DNA of 64,000 nt from DATBLE01 sp963764565 (GTDB lineage Bacteria > Actinomycetota > Thermoleophilia > Gaiellales > Gaiellaceae). Positions 8,075 to 16,283 of this stretch are shown piece by piece. Position numbers and translations under genes: made by a program. The stretch spans positions 6,377-70,376 of the forward strand of contig CAVXTD010000015.1 in the NCBI GenBank assembly GCA_963764565.1, read 5' to 3'. How positions within the stretch are numbered: the first letter of the stretch is position 1; each line of letters starts with the position of its first letter. Below the pieces are notes generated by a model that was given only the letters and a program-made list of their open reading frames with translations, was not told the DNA's origin and did not search any database.

Positions 8075-8935
8075 TCAGCCGAAGCGACCGGTGACGTAGT
8101 CCTCGGTGCGCTTGTCGGACGGGTGCGTGAAGATGCTCGCCGTCTCGTCGTACTCGACCAGGATCCCGTACCGGTCGCCGTCGGTGACCTCGAGGCTGAA
8201 GAACGCGGTCATGTCCGCAACCCGCGCGGCCTGCTGCATGTTGTGGGTGACGATCACGAGCGTGTAGTCGCGCTTCAGCTCGTGCATCAGATCCTCGATC
8301 GCCGCGGTCGAGATCGGGTCGAGGGCCGAGGCCGGCTCGTCGAGCAGGATCACCTCCGGCTCGACGGCGAGCGCGCGCGCGATGCAGAGGCGCTGCTGCT
8401 GTCCGCCGGAGAGCGCGAGCGCGCTCTGCTTCAGGCGGTCCTTGACCTCGTCCCAGAGCGCCGCGCCCTTCAGCGCGCGCTCGACCCGCTCGTCCATGTT
8501 CCCGCCCATCCCGAGCACCTTCGGAGCGAAGGCGATGTTGTCGTAGATCGACTTCGGGAACGGGTTGGGCTTCTGGAACACCATCCCGATCCGCCGCCGT
8601 ACCTCGACCGGATCGGCGTCCGAGCCGTAGAGGTCCTCGCCGTGGTAGAGGATCCGACCGCCGACGTTGACTCCCGGGACGAGGTCGTTCATCCGGTTGA
8701 GACAGCGGATGAAGGTGCTCTTGCCGCACCCCGACGGGCCGATCACGGCGGTGATCAGATTGCTGTAGACGTCGAGGTTGACGTCCTTGACCGCAACGTT
8801 CGAGCCGTAGGCGACGCTCAGGTCGTCGATCCCGAACACGACCTCGCGCTTGGCCACCGGCGCGTCGTTGCGCTTCAGGCTCGATCCGACGTCGATCGCT
8901 GCGAGCTCGGCCGGCACGTGAGGAGTCTCGCTCAT
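8075..8935 (-). CDS. pstB: Phosphate ABC transporter ATP-binding protein PstB
   Basis: The 286-residue ATPase has a Walker A 'GPSGCGKST', Q-loop 'VFQKPNPFPKSIYDN', signature 'LSGGQQQRL', Walker B 'VILLDEPASALD' and H-loop 'IVTHNMQQA', all intact. The PNPFPKSI stretch is specific to PstB. It powers phosphate uptake through PstC-PstA. The gene is divergent from pstC across a 121-bp region carrying three PHO-box-like units at 8958-8990, and leads a pstB-phoU-phoU unit. Separation of pstB from pstSCA onto the opposite strand is uncommon. ATG 8935 gives an N-terminal extension of about 35 residues before the ABC core; this is somewhat long. Confidence 0.95.
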   Translation of the reverse strand: MSETPHVPAELAAIDVGSSLKRNDAPVAKREVVFGIDDLSVAYGSNVAVKDVNLDVYSNLITAVIGPSGCGKSTFIRCLNRMNDLVPGVNVGGRILYHGEDLYGSDADPVEVRRRIGMVFQKPNPFPKSIYDNIAFAPKVLGMGGNMDERVERALKGAALWDEVKDRLKQSALALSGGQQQRLCIARALAVEPEVILLDEPASALDPISTAAIEDLMHELKRDYTLVIVTHNMQQAARVADMTAFFSLEVTDGDRYGILVEYDETASIFTHPSDKRTEDYVTGRFG

Positions 8936-8957
8936 CGCTCTTCGGCTCCGGGTCTAG

Positions 8958-8990
8958 GGGATGTGAACGTGTGGTGTAGAGGTGGTGAAG
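8958..8990 (-). promoter_or_regulatory. PHO-box-like triple 11-nt direct repeat (pstB/pstC)
   Basis: On the minus strand three consecutive 11-nt units start CTTCACC (8990-8980), CTACACC (8979-8969) and GTTCACA (8968-8958). This matches the spacing and G/CTTCAC core of actinobacterial PHO boxes bound by PhoP/RegX3-type regulators. The site lies in the divergent pstB/pstC intergenic region and could control both genes. Family knowledge gives the binding protein; the local candidate is the regulator at 13440. Confidence 0.72.
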
Positions 8991-9056
8991 GGGGCTGCGC
9001 CCGCCTGCCGGGACTGTAAAGCTCCGCGCGCATGGACGCGCCGCGCTCCGAGTTGC

Positions 9057-10008
9057 ATGCCGCACGCGCTCGCCTCGCGACGGCGGTTGACCGACCGTGT
9101 CGGCGACAGCGCCCTGCATGTCCTGACGGGGCTCGCGGCCGCTGCCTCGGTCGTGATCGTCGGCTTGATCGCGTACCGCCTCGTCGACGGGGCCTGGCCG
9201 GCGATCCGGAAGTTCGGGATCGCTTTCGTCTGGCACCAGACCTGGGACCCGGTCACGAGCGTCTTCGGCGCACTCGACTTCCTCTACGGAACGGCCGTGA
9301 CCTCGTTCGCGGCAGTGCTGATCGCCGGACCGATCGCGATCGCGATCGCGCTCTTCCTCACCGAGCTCGCGCCGCCGGCCGTCCGAGGCGTGATCGGCTC
9401 GCTCGTCGAGATGCTTGCGGCCGTGCCGAGCGTCGTGCTCGGTCTCTGGGGGATCTTCGTGCTCGGCCCGTTCGTCCGGGATCACTTCGATCCCTGGCTC
9501 CACTCGTGGTTCGGCTGGATCCCGCTCTTCCAGGGAACGCCGCAACAGGCGGGAATGCTGCCGGCGATCCTGATCCTGACGATCATGATCGTCCCGATCT
9601 CGGCGAGCGTCACGCCGGGAGCTCTTCAAGGCTGTGCCGCCGGAGTTGAAGGAGGGGGCGTACGGGCTCGGTCTCACGCGCTGGGAGATGGTCCGCGGGG
9701 TCATCTTTCCGTTCACGCGCGGAGGGGTAGTGGCGGCTGTGCTGCTCGGGATGGGTCGCGCCGTCGGCGAGGCGATCGCGGTTACGCAGGTGATCGGCGG
9801 CTTCACGGGCATCCCGACCTCGCTGTTCCAGCCGGGCGATACGCTGGCCAGCCGCATCGCCGCCCAGTACCAGGGCGCCGTTTCGAACATCCACATCGCC
9901 TCGATCGTCTACCTGGCGCTGATTCTCCTGGTGTTCGCGCTTCTGACCAACCTCGGCGCGCAGCTGATCGTCAACCGCTTCGAAGCCCAGAAGGCCGGTA
10001 CGCGCTGA
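9057..10008 (+). CDS. pstC: Phosphate ABC transporter permease PstC (one frameshift)
   Basis: This is the membrane permease of the Pst high-affinity phosphate importer. The first part shows a single-helix N-terminus and the PstC-type segment 'FLYGTAVTSFAAVLIAGPIA'. The coupling region 'PPELKEGAYGLGLTRWEM' and 'GRAVGEAIAVTQVIGG' follow in another frame. A one-base insertion near 9615 (an extra C in 'acgccggga') breaks the frame; removing it restores 'VTRELFKAVPPELKEG'. The repaired protein has about 316 residues. ATG 9057 is the best start, since upstream codons read as non-coding. The stop overlaps the pstA start (TGATG). Confidence 0.9.
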
Positions 10009-10890
10009 TGGCCGCCCAGCAGGGTCTCCTGTCGGCCGGCGGCCGCGTCAAGCGCCGCAAGCGGGTCAACCGCGCGGTCGAGGCGGGCTGGCTTCTCGCG
10101 TCTGGCCTGGCGGTCGCCGTTCTCGGCCTCGTCACCGCCTCCGTCTTTCTTCGGGGGATCAGGGCGCTGAACCTCGACCTGTTCACGAAGACGCCGGTCA
10201 CGTTCGGGGAGACCGGCGGCGGGATCGCGCACGCGTTCGTCGGCAGTCTGATCCTGGTCGGGCTCGGAGCGGCGATGGCCGTGCCCGTGGGCGTGCTCGC
10301 GGCGATCTACGTCAGCGAGTTCGCGGAGCAGCGGATCGCCCAGGGGATCAAGCTCACGCTGGACGTCCTCAACGGGCTCCCGTCGATCGTGATCGGCATC
10401 TTCCTCTTCGCGCTGCTGGTCGTCGGCCGCGGCCAGAACGGCTTCATCGGCGCGATCGCTCTGGCGATCATCATGCTGCCGGTGATCTCCCGCGCGACGC
10501 AGGAGATCCTGGCCCTCGTACCCAACCACCTGCGCGAGGGCAGTCTGGCGCTCGGCGTCAGCAAGTGGCGCACGATCGTCGGTGTGATCCTGCCGACCAC
10601 GTTCAGCGGGATCCTGACCGGCACGACCCTGGCGATCGCGCGTGCGGCGGGCGAGACGGCGCCGCTTCTCTTCACGACCTCGCTGTTCGGGAACTGCGGT
10701 CTCGTCCGACCCGAATCACGCGCTGGCCTCGATCCCGGTGATCATCTTCACCTACTCGGAGGCACCGGACCAGCACCTGAACGACCAGGCCTGGGCGGCC
10801 GCGTTCGTCCTGATCACGTTCGTGCTCGTCACCAGCCTGCTCTCCCGCGCCGCGCTCTCCCGCAGCCGCCGCAAGCTCGAGCGGGGCTAG
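10008..10890 (+). CDS. pstA: Phosphate ABC transporter permease PstA (one frameshift)
   Basis: This is the second Pst permease. Hydrophobic helices alternate with the EAA-like coupling loop 'LREGSLALGVSKWRTI' and the PstA hallmark 'LTGTTLAIARAAGETAPLLFT'. One extra T near 10695 shifts the frame; the rest, from 'SSDPNHALASIPV' to the stop at 10888-10890, is in the next frame. Repair gives about 293 residues, the normal length. ATG 10008 overlaps the pstC stop. A separate PHO-box-like repeat lies between this gene and pstS, so pstS can be transcribed on its own as well as from pstC. Confidence 0.9.
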
Positions 10891-10901
10891 CACGCGTCCT
10901 C

Positions 10902-10934
10902 GTTCACATCCTTTTCACCACAGGTTTACCGCCC
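10902..10934 (+). promoter_or_regulatory. PHO-box-like triple 11-nt direct repeat upstream of pstS
   Basis: Three head-to-tail 11-nt units begin GTTCACA (10902), TTTCACC (10913) and GTTTACC (10924). Together they form a textbook Streptomyces-type PHO box. The site ends 67 bp before the pstS ATG and has the same strand as the gene. It explains independent phosphate-starvation induction of the binding protein, which is usually needed in excess over the permease. Confidence 0.8.
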
Positions 10935-11001
10935 CGGTGCCCACGCGTCGACAGGCGGCGGCGAGACTGGCGGTGCTGTGCTCACAACGAGAGAGGGAGA
11001 C

Positions 11002-12038
11002 ATGAAGACCAAGTTCCTGTCCGTCGGCGCGCTCGCGCTCACCGCGCTCGTCGCGGCCACCGCCGCGCTCGCGGGCGGCTCGGCAAAGAACGACACGACG
11101 CTCAACGGCGCGGGTGCGACGTTCCCGTTCCCGCTGATCTCGCAGTGGCAAAAGGACTATCCGACGAAGACCGGTGTGAAGGTCAACTACAACCCGATCG
11201 GCTCCGGCGGCGGGCATCGCCGCGATCACCGCTCGCACGGTCGACTTCGGCGCGAGCGACGCTCCGCTGACGCCCGACCAGTTCTGCGAACTGCAAGGGC
11301 TGCGTCCAGATCCCGTGGGTGCTGTCCTCGACGGCGGTCTTGTACAACCTGCCGGGCGTTCCGAACAACCTGAAGCTGACGGGCGCAGAACGTTGCCGAA
11401 CATCTACCTCGGAAAGATCACGACATGGAACGATCCGGCGATCACGAAGAACAACGCCGGCGTCAGCCTGCCGAGCACCAAGATCACGCCGGTCTTTCGC
11501 TCTGACGGCTCGGGAACGACGTACAACTTCACCGACTACCTGTCGGCGGTCAGCTCGGAGTTCAAGTCGAAGGTCGGCAACTCGACTTCGGTGAGCTGGC
11601 CGGCCGGCATCGGCGGCCGCGGGAGCTCCGGCGTCGCGGGCGTCGTGAAGAACACCCCGGGCGCCATCGGCTACGCGGACATCGCCTACGCGCTGGCGAA
11701 CAAGATCCAGTTCGCCCGCATCCAGAACAAGGCCGGCAAGTGGGTGACTACCGGGCCTGCGCGCGATCGCGGCTGCGGCGTCGACCGTCAAGTCGGTGCC
11801 GGCGAACAACGAGATGCACCTCGTCAACCCGGCGGCGACGAACAAGCTGGCGTACCCGATCTGCACCTTCTCGTACGTCCTGCTGCCGACGAAGAGCGAC
11901 AAGGCGGCGGATCTCCGCAAGTTCGTCTTCTACGCCCTCACGCAGGGTCAGAAGATGGGGCCGAAGCTGCTCTTCGTCCCGATCCCGAAGGTCGTGCTGG
12001 TCGCGGCCGAGAAGACCCTGAAGCAGGTCCAGAGCTAG
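11002..12038 (+). CDS. pstS: Phosphate-binding protein PstS (about four frameshifts)
   Basis: This is the periplasmic (extracytoplasmic) phosphate-binding component. It has a Sec signal peptide ('GALALTALVAATAALAGGS') without a lipobox cysteine. The phosphate-site motifs 'LNGAGATFPFPLISQW' and 'PIGSGGG' are seen, then 'TVDFGASDAPLT', 'IYLGKITTWNDPAI', 'FRSDGSGTTYNFT' and 'GAIGYADIAYAL'. These pieces lie in different frames, with breaks near 11210, 11290, 11390 and 11745. They are collinear and complete, so the breaks look like sequence errors. The repaired product is about 345 residues. It follows a strong PHO-box-like repeat and is followed by a strong hairpin. Confidence 0.88.
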
Positions 12039-12063
12039 CACCTACCCGCTCCGGTGCTGGTCC

Positions 12064-12091
12064 AGCGGGCGCCCCACATGGGGCGCCCGCT
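12064..12091 (+). terminator. Strong hairpin after pstS
   Basis: A perfect 12-bp stem (AGCGGGCGCCCC paired with its complement) closes a 4-nt ACAT loop 25 bp after the pstS stop. The trailing sequence is CCCTTTCG, so a short T tract is present but weak. This is the likely pstSCA terminator. Confidence 0.7.
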
Positions 12092-12103
12092 CCCTTTCGG
12101 GCA

Positions 12104-12136
12104 CGCGAGGAGCGCCCTTCCCAGGGCGCCCTCGCG
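12104..12136. terminator. Second hairpin between pstS and the minus-strand small ORF
   Basis: Two arms, CGCGAGG-A-GCGCCCT and its complement, pair over about 14 bp with one bulged base and a short TCCC loop. It lies 14 bp beyond the end of the minus-strand small ORF. The two hairpins together probably form a bidirectional terminator between converging transcripts. Confidence 0.55.
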
Positions 12137-12149
12137 TCCGTTGCGGAGA

Positions 12150-12326
12150 TCAGGCCGCCGGGAGGGCGACCGGGGCAAGCGAGCCGTCGAGGCGCTCGAG
12201 CAGCGCTCGCTCGGTTTCGTCCAGCCACCAGTTGTCATCGACGACCCTGAGGATGCGCACCAGGGCCGCTCGTTCGTCGTCGCGCAGGAGGAAGACGAAG
12301 CCGGCTTCTGCGTACGGCGGTTCCAC
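12150..12326 (-). CDS. Hypothetical small protein, possibly Pho-regulated
   Basis: This is a 58-residue open frame starting at GTG 12326. The sequence is acidic and amphipathic ('LLRDDERAALVRILRVVDD', then 'WWLDETERALLERL'), with the even composition of a real helical protein rather than a shadow frame. I do not recognise the family. It lies 68 bp after the end of the histidine kinase gene on the same strand. Two weak 11-nt PHO-like units sit 41 bp upstream, and a hairpin follows its stop. No clear Shine-Dalgarno is seen. It could be a small regulator or accessory protein of phosphate stress, but that is speculation from position. Confidence 0.45.
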   Translation of the reverse strand: MEPPYAEAGFVFLLRDDERAALVRILRVVDDNWWLDETERALLERLDGSLAPVALPAA

Positions 12327-12366
12327 GGTGCGAGTGTGCGGCGCCCGGTCGCAGCCGTGGGCTGCG

Positions 12367-12388
12367 GAACGGTGAACGGTGGGGGAAG
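12367..12388 (-). promoter_or_regulatory. Weak PHO-box-like repeat upstream of the 58-aa ORF
   Basis: On the minus strand an 11-nt unit starting CTTCCCC (12388-12378) is followed directly by one starting GTTCACC (12377-12367). Only the second fits the consensus well. Position just upstream of the small ORF, and the stronger sites elsewhere in the island, are the reasons for listing it. Confidence 0.4.
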
Positions 12389-12394
12389 GTCCGG

Positions 12395-13312
12395 CTAGAA
12401 GGCGCAGGTGATCGTCAGCCCGCCGCCCGGCGTCTCCGATGCATCGACCGTGCCTCCAGCCGAGACGACGACGTGCTTGACGATCGCGAGGCCCAGGCCG
12501 GTGCCGCGTGAGGATCGGGCGCGGTCGGCGCGGTAGAAGCGCTCGAAGATCCGCGGCAGGTCCTCCGCCGATACGCCGACGCCCGTGTCCGCGGCGACCA
12601 GCAGTGCGCGACCGCCGTCGCTGCGCACGGAAAGGGTCAGCGTCGCTCCTTCGCCTGCGTAGCGGAGCGAGTTCCCGATCAGGTTCGAGACGACGACCCG
12701 GAGCATCCGCGGCCGGACCGGAAGCTCGAGCGTCTCGTCGCATTCGAGCTCGAGGTGCACCGCGGCCCGGAGCGCCCGTTCTCGCTCCTCCGCCACGACC
12801 TCGCGGAGCACGGGGCAGGCGGGGGTCGTGCCGAGCGAGACCACCTCGCGGCCCGTCTCGAGCTCGCTCAGGAAGAGCACGTCGTCGATCAGCTCGCCGA
12901 TCTGGGCGACCTCGGCGCGCGCGTGCGCGATCACCTCGGACGTGTCGACCTCGGGGAAGTCCGCGGTCTCGAGCAGGACGAGCAGCCGCGCGAGCGGCGT
13001 GCGCAGCTCGTGGGAGACGGCAGCGGTGAAGCCGGCCCGGAGCTCCTCGTAGGCAGCCAGCTCGCCGGAGCGGCTGCTCAGGTAGACGAGGCGCTCGCGG
13101 CGGCCGTCGACCTGGTATGGGATCACGACCGGTATCCGCGCCGCATCCTCGCGGAGGAGATCCTCCGGGATCGGCTCGCCTTCGTGGACGCCCTCGAGCA
13201 GGTCGCGCGCGCGCCGGCTGGCGACGACGACGGTGCCGTCCTCGTCGAGGACGAGTACCATCTCCGGGCTCTCCTCGATCAGGAAGCGCCCCCTGGCGGC
13301 TTCGACGGCCAC
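12395..13312 (-). CDS. phoR: PhoR/SenX3-like sensor histidine kinase
   Basis: This 305-residue kinase shows no obvious transmembrane segment from the chosen GTG start. An N-terminal PAS-like region ('EMVLVLDEDGTVVVASRRA') is followed by HisKA with 'SHELRTPLARLL' (phospho-accepting His). The HATPase domain has N-box 'VVSNLIGNSLRYA', G1 'ADTGVGVS', F-box 'IFERFYRAD' and G2 'GTGLGLAIVKH'. It is divergent from the response regulator at 13440, and a PHO-box-like repeat lies between them, so the pair is probably autoregulated. Together with two PhoU proteins it would sense phosphate state. The true start may be further upstream, and membrane helices could then be missing because of an indel. Confidence 0.88.
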   Translation of the reverse strand: MAVEAARGRFLIEESPEMVLVLDEDGTVVVASRRARDLLEGVHEGEPIPEDLLREDAARIPVVIPYQVDGRRERLVYLSSRSGELAAYEELRAGFTAAVSHELRTPLARLLVLLETADFPEVDTSEVIAHARAEVAQIGELIDDVLFLSELETGREVVSLGTTPACPVLREVVAEERERALRAAVHLELECDETLELPVRPRMLRVVVSNLIGNSLRYAGEGATLTLSVRSDGGRALLVAADTGVGVSAEDLPRIFERFYRADRARSSRGTGLGLAIVKHVVVSAGGTVDASETPGGGLTITCAF

Positions 13313-13361
13313 CTCGTCTCGTTCGGCGTCGTCCGGGCGGTTCCCGCGTAGGAAACGGCCG

Positions 13362-13394
13362 CATCACCAACTGTTCACCAAATGTTCACTGGGG
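13362..13394 (+). promoter_or_regulatory. PHO-box-like triple 11-nt direct repeat between phoR and phoP
   Basis: Three consecutive 11-nt units start CATCACC (13362), GTTCACC (13373) and GTTCACT (13384); the last two fit the consensus closely. The repeat ends 45 bp before the regulator's ATG and about 50 bp upstream of the kinase start on the other strand. This suggests autoregulation of the two-component system. Confidence 0.8.
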
Positions 13395-13439
13395 TGGCAC
13401 CCGCCCACGGCGTCCTCGCGACGATCATGCCAGTGGATC

Positions 13440-14135
13440 ATGAGCAAGGTTCTGATCGTCGAGGACGACGACGTCATCGGCAGGGGAATGGCGAGTCATC
13501 TGGCGCTCGCCGGCTTCGATCCGCTGCTGGTCGGCCAGGGCGAGGTCGGCCTCGCCCGGCTGCGCTACGAGCATCCCGACGCGTGCGTGCTCGACCTGAT
13601 GCTGCCCGGGCTCGACGGCTGGGAGCTGATCGAGACCGTGCGCGGCGAGGGGATCGGCACGCCGATCATCGTCGTCAGCGCACGCGGAACCGAGAGCGAC
13701 AGGATCCGGGCGCTCGAGCTCGGGGCCGACGACTACCTCGTCAAGCCGTTCTCGATGGGCGAGCTCGTCGCGCGCGTGCGCGCGGCGGTGCGGCGAGGCG
13801 TCCGTTCTCAGATCGCCGACCGCGGTGAGCGGATCGAGATCGAGGAGCTCGTGATCGACCCGCGCAACGTCCAGGCGTACGTCGACGGCGTGAGCGCGGA
13901 GTTGACCCCGACCGAGTTCAGGCTGCTGCATGCACTCGCGCTCGAGGCGGGCCGCGTCGTCAGCCGGGAGGAGCTGATGCAGGCGATCTGGGGCCGGCGC
14001 CAGCGCTACCGCGACCGCACCGTCGACGTGTTCATCCGGAAGCTTCGCGACAAGATCGACCGGCGCGCGCTCACCCACACGTTCCTGCACACACGCCACG
14101 GGGTCGGCTACAAGCTCGAGGCGCTCGCCAAGTAG
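13440..14135 (+). CDS. phoP: PhoP/RegX3-like response regulator
   Basis: This is a 231-residue OmpR-family regulator. The receiver domain shows the acidic pocket 'IVEDDD', the phospho-acceptor Asp in 'VLDLMLPGLDGW', and the conserved Lys in 'LVKPFSMGEL'. The winged-helix domain contains 'LTPTEFRLLHALA' and the recognition region 'YRDRTVDVFIRKLRDKI'. ATG 13440 follows a PHO-box-like repeat. Its TAG overlaps the GTG of ppk (TAGTG), so polyphosphate kinase is translated with the regulator. It is the best candidate for the protein that binds all PHO-box-like repeats in this window. A close paralogue is encoded at 19018. Confidence 0.92.
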   Translation: MSKVLIVEDDDVIGRGMASHLALAGFDPLLVGQGEVGLARLRYEHPDACVLDLMLPGLDGWELIETVRGEGIGTPIIVVSARGTESDRIRALELGADDYLVKPFSMGELVARVRAAVRRGVRSQIADRGERIEIEELVIDPRNVQAYVDGVSAELTPTEFRLLHALALEAGRVVSREELMQAIWGRRQRYRDRTVDVFIRKLRDKIDRRALTHTFLHTRHGVGYKLEALAK

Positions 14136-16215
14136 TGGCAGGGACCCGCCGGAGGCCGAAGTCGGCCGAGAAGCTGCTCAACCGCGAGCTGTCGGCGATC
14201 GACTGGAGCGTCCGCGTGCTCGAGCAGGCGTCCGACCCCAAGCTTCCCCTGCTCGAACGGGTCAAGTACTGCGCGTTCGTCTCCTCGCACATGGACGAGT
14301 TCTTCGCCGTACGCGTCGCCGGGCTGCTCGACCAGGCGGCCTCGGGGCTGAACGTCCGCTCCGACGACGGCCGCTCGCCGAAGGCGATGCTGGCCGAGAT
14401 CCGAAAGCGGGTCGGGGAGCTGAGCGAGCGTCAGATGCGGCTGTGGACACGAGAGCTCGTTCCCGCGCTGGCCGCCGAGGGGATCGTGGTCGGCCGGGTC
14501 GCAGATTGCACGGCCGAGGAGCTCGACGAGCTGGCCGCGCGGTTCCGCCAGGACATCTATCCGGTGCTGACACCCTTGGCGGTCGGCCCGGGCCAGCCGT
14601 TCCCGTACATCTCGGCGCTGTCGCTCAGCCTGGCGGTGTTCGTCCGCGACCCGGACACGGGCGAGGAGCGGCTGGCGCGCGTGAAGGTGCCGGAAGGGCT
14701 GCCCCGGTTCTTCGAAGTCGGCGCCAGGGGGCTGTTCATACCGCTGGAGGACGTGATCGCCCACTTCCTGGCCGCGCTCTTCCCGCAGATGGAGATCAGC
14801 GAGCCGGTCGTCTTCCGGCTGACCAGAGACGCGGACTTCGAGGTCTCGGACGAGGCCGACGACCTGCTGGAGGCGGTACAGCTCGAGCTGCGCAGACGGC
14901 GCTTCGGCGACATCGTCCGGATCGAGGTCTCGTCCTCGGCCTCGGCCGCGATGCTGGATCGGCTCAAGCGTGGACTCGGGGTGGCGGACGACCAGGTCTA
15001 TCTCGTCGCAGGGCCTCCTCGATCTCGCCGACGCGATGCAGCTCGCCGGGCTCGACCGCCCCGAGCTGAAGGACGAGCCGTGGGTGCCGGTCACCCACCC
15101 GCGCTTCGCGGCCGGGCCGAGCGTGATCTTCAGCGAGATCGCCAAGGCGGACGTCCTCGTCCATCATCCCTACGACTCGTTCGCGACCAGCTTCGAGGCG
15201 TTCGTCCGCACCGCGGCGAGCGATCCCGACGTGATCGGAATGAAGGCGACGGTCTACCGGACGAGCGACGAGACGCCGCTCGTGCCGGCGATGATCGAGG
15301 CGGCCGAGAACGGAAAGCAGAGCGTGTGCCTCGTCGAGCTGAAGGCGCGTTTCGACGAGCGGCGCAACATCGAGTGGTCGCAGGCGCTCGAGCGCGCAGG
15401 CGTCCACGTCGTCCACGGGTTCCCGAACCTGAAGATCCACGCCAAGGCGACGCTCGTCGTGCGTCGCGAGGGCGGCGGGCTGCGCCGGTACGTTCACATC
15501 GGTACGGGCAACTACCACTCCGCCACCGCTCGCATCTACGAGGACTTCGGGCTGTTCACCGCCGACCCGGAGATCGCCGAGGACGTCGCCAACCTGTTCA
15601 ACTACGTGACGGGCTTCGGCCGTCCCGAACGCTTCCGCAAGCTGCTCGTCGCGCCGTTCAACCTGCGAGAGCGGGTGATCGAGGAGATCCGGGCCGTCGC
15701 GCAGGCCGCCGCGGCGAAGAAGCACGCGCGCATCCGTCTGAAGGTGAACAACCTGAGCGACCGCGCGATCATCGACGAGCTCTACCTCGCCTCCCAGGCC
15801 GGGGCGAAGATCGACCTGATCGTGCGCAGCATCTGCGCGGTTCGTCCCGGGATCAAGGGCCTGAGCGAGAACATCCGCGTCCGGAGCGTGCTCGGTCGCT
15901 TCCTCGAGCACAGCCGCGTCTACCACTTCGAGGCTCGCGGGAACCGCTCGTACTACGTCGGCAGCGCCGACCTGCTCCCGCGGAACCTCGACCATCGGCT
16001 GGAGGCGGTCGCGCCTGTGCAGGACGCCCGCCTCCAGCAGCGCCTCGGCGTCTGCGCTCGACACGCTGCTCGCCGACGAGTCCGCCTGGATCCTCCAGTC
16101 CGACGGGGCGTGGAAGCGGCAGGCGCCGAAGAAGGGAGAGCAGCCGAAGACAGGCCAGGCGCTGCTGATGCGCTCGGCCCGGCGTCGCCGCCGCTCGCCG
16201 CGGAGGGTCTCTTGA
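14135..16215 (+). CDS. ppk1: Polyphosphate kinase 1 (two frameshifts)
   Basis: PPK1 reversibly transfers the gamma-phosphate of ATP to polyphosphate chains. Visible domains are the N domain ('LLNRELSAIDWSVRVLEQA'), the head domain, and the two phospholipase-D-like C domains. The C domains carry 'PNLKIHAKATLVVRREGG', whose His is the phospho-acceptor of the family, and 'IHIGTGNYHSATA'-type sequence ('YVHIGTGNYHSATA'), then 'NLDHRLEAVAPV'. Breaks near 15010 and 16050 shift the frame; the pieces are collinear and end 'RRRSPRRVS' at 16213-16215. The repaired length is about 693 residues, normal for PPK1. GTG 14135 is coupled to phoP. Linking ppk to the phosphate regulator matches Pho control of polyphosphate. 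Confidence 0.92.
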
Positions 16216-16217
16216 TC

Positions 16218-16239
16218 GTTCACCGGATCTTCACCGGAG
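16218..16239 (+). promoter_or_regulatory. PHO-box-like double 11-nt direct repeat upstream of ppx
   Basis: Two perfect-spacing units start GTTCACC (16218) and CTTCACC (16229) and share 'TTCACCGGA'. They begin 2 bp after the ppk stop and end 44 bp before the ppx GTG. This would let exopolyphosphatase be induced apart from ppk. Confidence 0.72.
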
Positions 16240-16283
16240 CGTCTCCACTTGACCGCCGGGGTGCCCGCGACAATGGTCGTGGC

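Noticed and set aside
8982..11270. 762-codon frame spanning pstC, pstA and part of pstS
   Set aside because: Read-through of frameshifted genes. The TGATG junction and PHO-like site show separate genes.
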